Part shown: positions 10,489 through 21,033 of the stretch, piece by piece
Layout of the letters: every line of letters begins with the position of its first letter
Position numbering within the stretch: position 1 is the stretch's first letter
Assembly (NCBI GenBank): GCA_032718475.1
Contig: JAUCBJ010000305.1
Coordinates: 1 to 34,730 of the forward strand
Direction of reading: 5' to 3'
From: Nemertoderma westbladi
Taxonomy: Eukaryota > Xenacoelomorpha > Nemertodermatida > Nemertodermatidae
DNA length: 34,730 nt
The notes under the pieces: model-generated
What the model was told of the DNA's origin: nothing
Database searches by the model: none
The model's input: the letters and a program-made list of their open reading frames with translations, nothing else
Made by a program: the position numbers and the translations under genes

Positions 10489-10568
10489 AATAGGGAAACT
10501 TATTTATTTCCCTATAGGGAAATTTGTGTTTCCCTATACGGAAATCAAAGTTTTCCCTATAGGGAAAT
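10489..10568. repeat. Left subterminal palindrome cluster of element A
   Basis: After a half-site (caatagggaaac) come three palindromes of the form TTTCCCTATAGGGAAA: two intact and one with a single change (ctatacgg). Similar clusters occur at the other end of the element. Repeated subterminal motifs of this kind are common transposase-binding candidates in DNA transposons. That role is inferred here. Confidence 0.75.
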
Positions 10569-11129
10569 TATGCAAATCTTGGTTTTTAATTAATTTTACA
10601 TGATTTTTATTTATTTTAGACTACATTTCCTGGTTTCTGTTTTAATAATAATGAATAATATTAAGTGCTTTGATTCAAAATATAGGCCTATTGAATAATG
10701 GTACACTACACTGCCTACACTTCATTTATATTTGAATTTATATACATCATTTACTTTTAATCAGAGGTTGTTTATTTTCATCAAAAACATCACCTCCCCT
10801 TACAATATTCCTTCACCTTTTAAGCTTTTATGGCAATTCCCTTGCACAACACACACTTCGAAATGAAAGACAGAAAGACACTGACTAAATATTTCATGAT
10901 AATAGCATCCAAGAGTAATGTGTTGGATTAACCAATCACCAATGTCATTCACAATCACTAATCATAGGACTCCCAAGTCTTTTTGTAAATCTGTGGACTT
11001 TAGTGAGTGGTCGAGCATTACCTTACAGCTTACAGCTTACAGCCTTACATTGGTCGTGGTTAAAAAGAAGTTGCCACAATTTGCTCCAGCGGTACAGGAT
11101 ATCCAAATCACTGGGGCAATAGAGGTGAT

Positions 11130-12235
11130 GTTACTAGGGTCAAATATAGCAGTATAGCGGTGTCTTTGAGGTCATCGGCGAAAAGATGAATGAGTAGAGT
11201 TGGAACATCATCCACATATCCAAGGAATATGAAAACTCCAGCAACACTTCCCAGAGGAACACCACTGTCACAGGTAGCCACAGTGATGCTTTCCCACTGA
11301 TGACGACGCGTTGGTATCTACAAGAGAGAAACGCCCGAAACGAATTTAATAACTTAAGCCGGTTATTCCAGGGAAATCTAATTTGACAATCAGTCTCTGC
11401 TGTGGCACTGAATCAAAGGCTTTCCGAAAGTCCAAGTATACATCGATGCACATGCGATTATCTAGTACTTTGGACCAATGGAAGATACAATCAAGTAGTT
11501 GCAGATTGCATGATCACCCTTTCTGCCTTTCTGGAAACCGTATTGATCATAGGGTATAAGGTTATTTTCCTTAATGTAGCTGTATGTTTCATTGACAATA
11601 TTTCGTTCCATAAGTTTGCAGACCACTGAAGTTAGACAGATAGATCTGAAGTTTTCACACAAATATTTACTACCATTCTTAAATAGCATAAGAAATGTTG
11701 GCAGGTTGGCGAGCTTCCAAGCGAAGCGCTCTTTCATTCATTGACTTATTAATAAATGAAAAGTAGCCTTTTCAATATCAGCTAGCAAACGAACCATCAT
11801 CCTGTATTGCTTGTCTTGCCTTTGTCTTTGGTACATTGACCTTATAAATTTCCAAAATATTTTGGAGTTACCAGGGACATTACTTGCAGTTTTACGTTCG
11901 TAGGCAACCTTCTCCTGTTTAATTACCGAAATACATTTGCTTCTAGCTTGCTTGTTGTAGGCTGTGAAGGAAGAAAGTGTTTTTTTATTTTTGTAGCTAA
12001 TCCAAGCTGTTCCTTAATTCTTATTTGAGATTTGACGATTCCATTTATCCACTTAGGTTTACTGGATGAAGGTCCTGACTTAGTTGGAATGTTATGTTTA
12101 TATGTGAAAATCAGCTCTTTTTGAAATAGGTCCAATGACGAATGTAGGTCTAATGGCTCTAAGATGGAGGCCCAATTAATAGAGCTCAGATCCTGGAACA
12201 TCGAGGGATAGTCAGCTGACAACAGGCTTTACATA
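11130..12235 (-). pseudogene. Jockey/CR1-type LINE remnant (linker and reverse transcriptase)
   Basis: Read on the minus strand from 12222, the segment gives linker sequence (KPKWINGIVKSQIRIKEQLG). After a gap, reverse transcriptase follows: FRSICLTSVVCKLMERNIV and YDQYGFQKGR within 11737-11520, motif A YLDFRKAFDSVPQ near 11400-11440, GVPLGSV near 11265 (the usual Q is L), and FADDLK near 11175. Frames change several times and stops intervene, so it is dead. The order of motifs is that of Jockey-group elements such as CR1 and L2, unlike the LINE at 1.6-5.6 kb. It lies inside element A. Confidence 0.78.
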
Positions 12236-13170
12236 TACCACAACCACCCTATTATTTTTAATAATGCTACTCTCAAATTCAAATAGAATTTTACTGTAAT
12301 CCAAAACTACGGCAAAGGCTGTGAATAAATTTAATATAACTATAATATAATAAATTAGGAACCGAGAGGTTCATTACTGTAAGAATTGCTCGAGACTGGC
12401 TGGCTGGCTGACTGATCTACAGCCAAAACTACTCTAACGATTTTGATGAAATTTTCACGGCGGCTAGATACGGCGATTCTAAGGTCCCTTGTATGTTCCG
12501 CTATTTCGTCCATGAGCCGTGGGCTCGAAAAATAGACATAAACGAAAAAACGCCATAGCCGCAATGATAAAAACACCAGCTGGCACTCATGAAAAATGGA
12601 TAGAGATGGCCTAGTAATGCTATTCTATAGGAATGGCCACCTAACGAGGAAATGCTTTCTGTGCCAAGTATTATCCTCACTTTACAACTCAGACAGTAAG
12701 CAAACAAAAGCTGTGGGCTTCTAATGTATTACATCATAAGCTGATTGCTCTCCCAATAGCCCTCACACACTCACTGAATCGAATGAAATCGAATATCTAT
12801 TAGCTTAATGCGAATAGCTGGTAAACTGAATGCCATTTTAGTTATTGTGTACTGTTGATTGCAGAGTTGACTGCTATGTTGTATGTATTTAATTAAAATA
12901 ATTTTCGTAGAGGGAAGTTAATTTGGGATTACTCTCTATCAGATGTAAGCAAAGCTGTTCAATGGGGTGGGTCATGGGACCCAAATATAGTACATTATGC
13001 ATGGCAAACTTTAATAAAATCATTCAGTCAACCTGAAGGGTATTTGCTTTAGTTAACTACTGTGTGAAAAGCGAATTTATAATGTTACCCATACTTCAGG
13101 TAAATGAATTTTTAGATATTTTGTACTGAAGGCAAGGATTTCTGATATAATTAAAATACAAGACAGGGGC
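12236..13170. other. Unassigned sequence inside element A
   Basis: No domain-bearing frame. A stretch near 12421-12460 (agccaaaactactctaacga, then ttttgatgaaattttcac) resembles the 'gattttgatgaaattt' phrase that often marks repetitive elements in invertebrates. A similar phrase occurs in the hairpin MITE near 27020-27060. No boundary could be set. Confidence 0.35.
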
Positions 13171-13176
13171 TTGTTT

Positions 13177-13410
13177 CGATATATGTAGTTGCGCCCTTCG
13201 AGCAGCACGTGAGTTAATCAAATATTAGACACAATGTTTGACTTTGTCCCTTCGAGCAGCACGTGAGTTTTGCTTTGACCCTTCGATATATGTATTTGCG
13301 CCCTTCGAGCAGCACGTGAATTACATCAAATAATAGACACATTGTTTGACTTTGTCCCTTCGAGCAGCATGTGAGTTTTGCTTTGACCCTTCGATATATG
13401 TATTTGCGCA
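13177..13410. repeat. Tandem repeat, 107-108-bp unit
   Basis: The phrase cgatatatgta(g/t)ttgcgc starts at 13177, 13284 and 13392, so there are two full units and a partial third. Each full unit itself contains cccttcgagcagca(c/t)gtga twice. The third copy runs into the GAGCC satellite. Confidence 0.85.
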
Positions 13411-13424
13411 GCACGGGGAGTCGA

Positions 13425-14290
13425 CTCAGACCGAGCCAAGCCGAGCCGAGCCGAGCCGAGCCGAGCCGAGCCGAGCCTAGTCAAGCCCAATCGAGTCGAG
13501 TCGAGCCCAATAGAGCTGATTCGAGCCCAATCAATCCTAGTCGAGCCCAATTGAGCTGGACCGAGCCCAATTGAGCCGGACTGAGCCAAGTTGAGCCAAA
13601 TCGAGCCAAGTCAAGCCCAATCAATCCCAATCGAGCCGAGTCGTGCAGATTGAGCCGAATCAAGCCCAATTGAGCCAAGTCGAGCCGGACCGAGCCAAGT
13701 CGAACCCAATCGAGCCGAGTTGAGCTGAGTCGACTCAGACCGAGCCGAGCCGAGCCGAGTCAAGCCGAGCCGAACCGAGCCAAGCCGAGTCGAGCCGAGC
13801 CGAGTCGAGCCGTGTCATGCCAAATTGAGCCCAGATTGAGCCCAATCAAGCCGAGTCGAGCCCAATCGAGCCGAGTTGAGCCCAATTGAGCCGAGTCGAG
13901 CCAGACTGAGCCGAGACAAGCCCAAATCGAATCGAGTCGAGCCCAATAGAGCCGGATCGAGCCCAATCAAGCCTAGTCGAGCCCAATTGTGCCGGACCGA
14001 GCCAAGTCGAGCCCAATCGAGCCAGACTGAGCCAAGTTGAGCCAAATCGAGCCGAGTCAAGCCCAATCAATCCCAATTGAGCCGATTCGAGCCGAGTCGA
14101 GCAGATTGAGCTGAATCGAGCTCAATTGAGCCAAGTCGAGCTGGACCGAGCCGAGTCGAACCCAATCGAGCCGATTGAGCCGAATCAAGCTGAGTCGAGT
14201 CAGATAGAGCCGAGCCGAGCCTAATCGAGCCAAACCGAGCCGATCAAGCCAAGTCGAACTAAATCGTGCCCAATCGTGCAAGACCGAGCC
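13425..14290. repeat. Degenerate pentamer satellite based on CGAGC/CGAGT
   Basis: About 865 bp consist almost wholly of 5-bp words (gagcc, gagtc, cgagc), with a frequent 10-bp word cgagcccaat. Blocks drift between pure (ccgag)n near 13440-13475 and 13740-13760 and mixed forms. Pseudo-ORFs across it (periodic S-R-A-E-P or G-L-A-R-L peptides) are products of the repeat and are not called. Confidence 0.93.
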
Positions 14291-14392
14291 GAGCTCGTTG
14301 TCTCTTTTAATTGAAATAAAAAGTCGGTTCCTTATCGGGCCGCTAGGCCCGTCACTAGTCTATAGTATGAATGAACGAACGTATACATCTGT

Positions 14393-17048
14393 CAGTCAGG
14401 GAGATCATCAATTTTGGGGTTACCCCAAATTTCGAATTCTGGTAATAGACTGTCGAAAATTGGGGTTTTTTGTTCTAATTTGAGGTATTTTTAGGCTCAT
14501 AATATCGAGTGTTGCTGCGACTTAGGGAAACTATTGGAGCAACTTCTACTTTTAATATGTTAAAATATAATGTAAAATAAGAACTTTTATCGATGCAATA
14601 AAATATTTCACCGATGCAAACATGCTTTTATTGGGGGCGAAAATTGAAATTTGAGGTTAAACCTCAAATTTGAGACAAAACCTCAAATTTCGCCAGCCTT
14701 TACAACATCACCAGCCTGTCAGCAGTAGGGTGTAGCAGTAGGCTTTGCTGCTTAGTGCTTATAGAGCTTGGTGAGAATGGGTGACCAGTGTAACCTGTGA
14801 CATGACATGTATGCAGGGTAGGCTTAACCTTACAGCACAGTAACTTACAGTCAATAACTTTAATGATTGTTAACTCAGTTAGTGATTGGTGAGAAAAATG
14901 CAGAAGACTAGAGACTCTATCCTTACAGCCTTACTGTTGGTAAGAAGAACAGTAGACCAAATCCTCACTGTTGCGAGATTCAAGCTCACACAGCTGCACA
15001 GTCACAGTCACAGAGGAAGACCTACTATATCTTGTGGATGTTGAATCAATTCCAGAATTTGGAAGTTTACATATACTGGCATTCATCTGTTCTGTTCATC
15101 ATTCATATCACACATCTTCGGAAAAAAATATGTTTTCTGGTTGTTGATGTCCTCTTTAACACTTTGTATATCAAATGAAGCCATTCCTCTCCTGATAGCC
15201 TGAAGACTTATGTAATATTCGCCTGTCTGCCTGTCCTAGCTCTATCTGTCAATTGGAATACTGTACCATCAGTTTGGAGCACAGACAAATGTTGCCGCAA
15301 AGGTTGACAGGTTGACGTGGTTTATACAATATATGTGGACTTGATTCTTTTGTTAGTTATTCTATATGACTGGCAACTGGAGACTCTAAAGTTGGAACCA
15401 CCACCTAACCTACTGCAGTATACAATAATACATCAAATAAACTTCAATTTGATAATGTGCTTTAAACTTATATGTAAAGATCTAAACCTGATCCTCCATT
15501 ACAACAATGTGCAACATAATATCCCAGCCAGACATCCAATGCAATCATGACCTGGCCATATATATAAAATTATGAAGCAAAGGCCAAGCCCCGCCCATGT
15601 GCCCATGCTGCCATGTCTGGGTCTGCTTTTTCCATACATCACCTCTTCTTTATCAGGGTCATTAACATATGGAACATGCTGGACCTGGAACACAGTAGAA
15701 ACATCATCATCTCATCACTAATCGCTAGTCTTTTAAACAGTCTTTAGACTCTGCTTTCTTATCAATACATCTGAAATGTTTTAGAAATCTAAGTGACTGT
15801 TTGTTTATAGGCCTACTATACATACATAAATCCTTATAAATTGACCTTATGAGGAACCAGAATCATTTATAACTTGGGCAAAAAGTATAACCTTTTTCAC
15901 CAACCTATTCTCGAGGCTTTATCTCATTTCTGGAGTAAACCTTGCAGGCACTAAAGTTGCATTGCAATAGTCGATAGTGTGTAGGGATGGATTTTGCTTT
16001 TTATTCCAAAATTTTAACATTACGAAATGATTGTACATATACATTTCGATCAAAAATTTTGATCAACACTTTCAATGAAATTTTAGAAATTCCACCAAAA
16101 ATATTTTGGCACTTGTGTCAAATCAAATAGGTGACCCTCCTAATCTGCTAATCCTGAAATCACCAGCTAATGCTGAAATTTAGTGCAGGTGATATCAATA
16201 TTCCTAACTCTTGTTTATTGTTTTTTGGTTACTTTCAACTCACCTCTGTAACCTGCTCCTTTGCTAACCCTGTAACCGGACACCAGTGAAAGTGACTTTA
16301 GTTTTGGTGATTTCAGGATTAGCAGAATAGGAGCTAGGAGGGTCTCCCTACAGCCCTATTTGACACAAGTGCCAATATTTTATTTTACTTTTTTTACCGG
16401 GAGAAAAAGTAAAATCAATGCAAAATTATGGCTCTGTGGTGCATTATTATGTGGCAATATTATTCAATATTATTGCAGGTTGCTGTGTTGCCGACTTTGC
16501 AAAAGCTGTGCCCAACAAAAAGTTACAATATTCAGATATTACGGGGACAACTTTTTCCCTACTAGTGGGGAAAAAAAGTAGGCCTACTACTTTTTCTCCC
16601 GATGTTAGGGCATATTCAAGCAAAAAAGTAACAATATAAAAATATAAGTTCTTTAAGCTCTGTACTTCGTTTTATAGGCCTATGTCTACCATCTGATCAG
16701 CCACCCCACTGCACCCCTACCAGTAGCCTTTTTATGTATAAGCCTTTTTAAACTAATACTGAATATGTTTTAATTTTAAATATTATATTTCACAACACTC
16801 AGACACTACCCTAGGCCTACATCAGTTTATTTTTTTACCTTTGCAATACAGTAACAAGCTAACAACTACTGAACTAGGACAACTATGACTTCTGTCTGTA
16901 TCTGGCTATGCTGCTATGAAATTCAAATTTGGGGTAAACTCGAATTTAGAGAATTAACCTAACCTTGTATTAAAATTGAGGTAATTCCAAAATTGGGTCT
17001 ATAATTTGAAATTTGAGGTATTCTCAAATTTGATGATCTCCCTGACTG
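14393..17048. mobile_element. TIR element B nested in A, ends CAGTCAGGGAGATCATCAA, TSD TCTGT
   Basis: CAGTCAGGGAGATCATCAA at 14393 is matched inversely by the end at 17048, and TCTGT flanks both sides (14388-14392, 17049-17053). Near each end there are palindromic modules built on CAAATTTGAGGT/ACCTCAAATTT (for example 14645-14672 and 17015-17035), paralleling the palindromes of element A. The termini of A and B share 10 of the first 12 bases. No transposase frame is visible in the 2.66 kb. It contains a further hairpin element at 16107-16374. Confidence 0.75.
16107..16374. mobile_element. 268-bp hairpin MITE
   Basis: TGGCACTTGTGTCAAAT at 16107 is inverted at the right end (16374). The arms continue as matching inverted blocks (ctgctaatcctgaaatcacc against ggtgatttcaggattagcag), so most of the element can fold back. 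ATATTT lies on both sides (16101-16106, 16375-16380) as a possible 6-bp duplication. It is non-coding. Confidence 0.65.
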
Positions 17049-17314
17049 TCTGTACATAGGCTATCCCAAAGACAATGAAAGAAGATGCATGAACGCACAG
17101 TGGTATTAACAACACATCTAAAAGTCTACAGATCTATGCTATATATATTCTACATGATATATGTACTGCATGTATGTAGCATAGAGCTGTAGAGAGGCAT
17201 AGAAAGCACAACAACAAACAGACAAACATGTTGGAATTTCAGCTCACAGTGCTGTTTGCAGTTATACATTTATATCAGTTATCAACAAACCACCTAAACT
17301 TTTATGAAATTTTG

Positions 17315-17640
17315 CAATATTTCCCTATCGGGAAATTTTTGATGTCATTGTGAGAGATATCCATGGTAAAATTTCCGTATAGGGAAACATATGCATGTTT
17401 CCCTATAGGGAAACAGGCAAAGTTAATTTTCGCATGTCTGTAAAACCCCCAGGCCCAGGGTAGTAGTTGGCTGCCTTGGGGCAGTAGTTATATTGAAGAC
17501 AGAGTAGAGGTGAATGACCTAGTATATCTCACTTAATGCGCTATGTCATCAGTGAATGCGCTATAGCGATTATGCAAAAATTTCCCTATAGGGAAATAAA
17601 AGTTTCCCTATATGGAAATTTTAAAATTTCCCTATTGGGC
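17315..17640. repeat. Right subterminal palindrome cluster of element A
   Basis: Six copies or near copies of TTTCCCTATAGGGAAA occur here (for example near 17321, 17373, 17398, 17581, 17604 and 17627), mirroring the cluster at 10489-10568. Spacing is irregular. Confidence 0.75.
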
Positions 17641-17660
17641 TAATTTCCCAGACTGTCATT

Positions 17661-18128
17661 ACAGCATTAATATTGTATAAAATATTAATAAATAAAATAG
17701 TATAAAAATATTAATGCAGGCAGAGTGATGCAGATTATAATGCTGATTAATACAGATTCCACATCATCTATTATCTGATTTACCGGTATTACACCAAATA
17801 GACAAATATCAATATCTGATAGTGAGAGGGAGAGTCAAAGAATACATGTAGCCATCCAGCATCTGTTGTCTTTAATAATCTGTATTATATCCCTGTCAGC
17901 CTGTTACTAGGCCTATCTTTGTCATCTGTATCTGCCTATAGCCTATTAGCATTATTGCAGAACTAGGCAGACATAACTCTGTAACTGCAATGATCAATTT
18001 AGGGGATGTTGAGGTTGACAGTCTAAAAATATGAGTTGAGTGATTAGCTGATTAGTTATCGAGTTATAGTAGGCCTACCTACAGACAGACAGACCTAGCT
18101 GCAGCTGGATAGAATTTTGCAGTCTTTC
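17661..18128. other. AT-rich spacer between element A and the nested cluster
   Basis: No ORF and no terminal repeats. It includes two TAGGCCTA octamers (17908 and 18070). Confidence 0.45.
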
Positions 18129-18679
18129 GCCAGGGTCATTCGGGTTTGACTAAATACGCCACCGACAACCACCGACACCTTTCGCATACCACCGACAACC
18201 ACCGACAACAAAAGACACAAACCGACACAAACCGACAGGTAAGATCGCAAACCGACAGTATACCGACAACTTCGGCAATGTTAGTAAACTATTTCAGTAC
18301 ATGATTATACAATTTTTATTTCCAGTCCAAATATTTATAACAAAGCATATTGTCCATTGTCGGCCTGTTGTCGGTGGTGTAATTAGTCATGATAATTTCT
18401 TTAAAATATAATACCGCCTTCATATATTATCTTGTTTTAAATTATTATATTGCATAGCGTAATGGTAAAAATCGTTAGTGTTTTTCATATGTCGGTGTGT
18501 TGCTATTATTATTAGTTTTTGTCGGTGGTAGTCAGACTGTTGTCGGTGGTAGTCAGACTTTTGTCAGTGGTATATTTCTGCGGTATCCGTTCTTAAACTT
18601 GGACATACAGTACAGTGCGATAGGCCCCTACAATGCCGAAATTTATTACTTTACATACAGCTGCACATTGTGTGACGTA

Positions 18680-21033
18680 CAGTTGTGTTCTCAATTAAAG
18701 TCCATTCTTCAATCTGTTCAATCTGTTCAATTTCCTCAATCTGTAAAACTCTTTCATGGCACCGCAAGTTTCTAGCCCACTGAGTGATTGACAGACGGTC
18801 GTGGTTGGCTCCACAAAGTAAAGCTATTTGTTGATTTGAATGAGTAGATTAATGCAGGGATCAGATAAATTAAGGGGCACTTGCAAGCCAATAAAGTAAA
18901 TGTATTTTAGTAAGCATTATTTACAGTATATTACAAATTAAATGTTTACTAACTGATTACATTTAACATGGTATAGCAAATAAAGAGATCATACCATAAA
19001 TGTAAATAATTATTAACAATTATTTTTTGTTTGAATCTTATTTATAGGTAACAAACAATCTATCAAACATTCTTGGAGGTCTGTTGTAATATTGAATGCA
19101 AGGGATGGGATATAGGGCGGTTAGCCAAGTAAAATAATAAGTATTGTTGGATACTGCAAAAGACTGAATTTTTTACCATATAATACAATTAAATAGAATA
19201 TTGAGTTAAAGTATAAGTAAATGGTGTAGATATTATAACATTTGTTTGATAAACACATACAGTGTAGGGTGTGGCTCTCCATCCTTAATCCGAATAATAC
19301 ACAGTACTTATTACTTATACTACTTGTACTTACTACGTACGTGTACTACTACGTACGTTCACGTTGTGAACTCCAGCATACTCTGTAATTTACTTGGTAC
19401 TTGCCCCCCCTTTATTCTGTAATATTAATGGAATTACTGAGTGAATATGATCTATGTACTTCTTGCATCGATCAACTGTCAGCACGTTCTTCCAGAAATC
19501 GTGTATTGCCTGGATTAATTCACCTTTGTTCTGGGGTTGCGCATTATTTCTTAAATGTTCTTTTAACTCGTGCCATACAAGTTCGATAGGGTTCAAGTCT
19601 GGAGATTCCGGCGCCCAGAAATCCGGATTATAATTTATGTTTGCGTTATCTATGTATTTCATTGTAAGTTTACTCCTATGACAGGTAGCTGAGTCCGCTT
19701 GTAAGACATAATTATTGTCCTTGTAATGTTTCTTTATAAAGGGAACAATGGACGATCCCAACATCTTACAGTAAAGTTCCGAGTTTATTGTAGTTTTTCC
19801 TGAGATTATGATCAACGGTCCTTTATTATTACCCTTATTAACTATAATATTAACTATCCTTTATTATTACCCCAGTCAGATAAGAGATAATAAATCAGTA
19901 AAAACTAAACTAAACTGTCTTTCATGCAAACAAATTTCTAACTAAAGAAAGGGGGAATGACCATGACCATGGAAATAATTTTAAATATAATTGTATATCA
20001 ACTATTTGGGGAGGCTTCCAAGTTAAACCCGAAAACAATTATTTTGTCACATAGTAAATAACGTTGTATGTTCTTCTTCCTCTCATAATAAAATATAAAT
20101 GAAATATCTCAGATCGCTATGCCCTGTAACATTTCACAACCAAAATATTTAAGTGTGAAAAGTGTAGGCCTACCACACTCCGCCCAAACAACCGCAAACG
20201 CATAGCCAACAAATTTAACAAAAGGTTACATACATGTTGGGTTCATGACGAGATGAGTGAAAATTGATCGCGTAATATTTATTGTAAAAAATTAAGAGAC
20301 GGGCTGGCTCTCCTCCACTTTCTTACCCAATGGATATGTTGTTGTAATAATCTAATATTGAGGGCGGCTTTCTCTCGTTGTGTTATTTGCATGCTTTTAT
20401 TTGTATATTTAAATTAAATAATTGAATAATAAGTAAGATAAATATATTTAATTATAAACAATTATTTATTGAAAAATTATTTATACAGAACGATACATTC
20501 TACCAAGCATTTTTCCAGGGGTTTATTCGTTTATTGTAATATTTAATGCAGGGAATAGTGCGGTTAGCCAAGTAAAATAATCTACAGTACATTGTATAGA
20601 CTGCAACTGGAAAGGAGGAATTTAACTACAGTATTCTACAGTACACTACAGCAATTCAGTAGAACACCACACACACACCAACTGTATTGTTACAGTGCCT
20701 GTCAATCAATCTAAGGCTTTGCGGGATCCCATTAGTAGCCTGGCCTATAGTTGTTTGATGCAGCCGCCCTGCTCTTTGAGCTTAGTCTACCCGCCTAGCC
20801 GCCCTGCTCTTTATTCCCCTGCCCTATACTAACCCATGGCATCTCTGCACAGAGGGATACTTCGGCTCTACATTTTCAATCTGTTTCAATCTGATCAATC
20901 TAGACAGAAAGTCTGGATTGAAGAAGTTGAAAGTAGGTTCAATTTCATCAATCTAACTATTATTTTTCTACGAGAGTAGATTGATTCAGATTGATGCAGA
21001 TTGAAGAATGGATTTTAATTGTGAACAAGACTG
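18680..21033 (-). mobile_element. Tc1/mariner-superfamily element, TSD TA
   Basis: The left end (18680) reads CAGTTGTGTTCTCAATTAAA and the right end reads back as CAGTCTTGTTCACAATTAAA. The inverted similarity continues through ccattcttcaatctg. TA flanks both sides (18678-18679, 21034-21035), and removing the insert plus one TA restores the arm sequence seen at 26393-26401 and in unit 2. Subterminal TCAATCTG words recur at both ends. The only coding remnant is the C-terminal half of a transposase on the minus strand. A direct repeat inside (about 19060-19165 and 20500-20615, sharing gcggttagccaagtaaaata) shows additional rearrangement. Confidence 0.88.
19390..19815 (-). pseudogene. Tc1/mariner transposase, C-terminal half (DD36E)
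   Basis: The 141-residue frame matches the C-terminal half of the DDE integrase-like domain of Tc1/mariner transposases, which cut and paste the element at TA sites. The second catalytic aspartate is in QADSATCHRS (about residue 41), and the glutamate is in SPDLNPIELVWHELK (about residue 78). I count 36 residues between them, against 34 in classic Tc1. The N-terminal helix-turn-helix region and the first catalytic aspartate are missing: a stop lies just upstream in the same frame, and no matching frame was found towards 20900. The copy is therefore not autonomous. DD36E spacing is known for a distinct Tc1/mariner family, but membership needs a phylogeny. Confidence 0.85.

Larger units (their letters stand above)
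10470..17655. mobile_element. Large TIR element A, ends CAGTCTGGGAAATTAGCCC, TSD TCATT
   Basis: The left end at 10470 reads CAGTCTGGGAAATTAGCCCA and the right end at 17655 is its exact inverse complement. TCATT lies immediately outside both (10465-10469, 17656-17660). Inside each end are several copies of the palindrome TTTCCCTATAGGGAAA or one-base variants. No transposase was found. Its 7.2 kb includes other repeats: a LINE remnant, a 107-bp tandem, a satellite and element B. The ends are well supported, but I cannot exclude that two solo copies of a shorter element flank unrelated DNA. The 5-bp duplication argues against that. Confidence 0.72.

Noticed and set aside
13326-14281. Seven short frames with R-A-E-P or G-L-A-R-L periodic peptides
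   Set aside because: They are translations of the CGAGC/CGAGT satellite in several frames and are not genes.
18497-18775. Repeated small frame beginning MLLLLLVFVGGSQTVVGGSQT (also at 24825-25037 and 26363-26575, minus)
   Set aside because: It looks like a secreted-peptide family because of the leucine-rich start, but it is the same inverted-arm DNA of one transposable element translated in each copy. The GGSQT repeat is the TGTCGGTGG-type DNA motif, and frames end at insertion sites.
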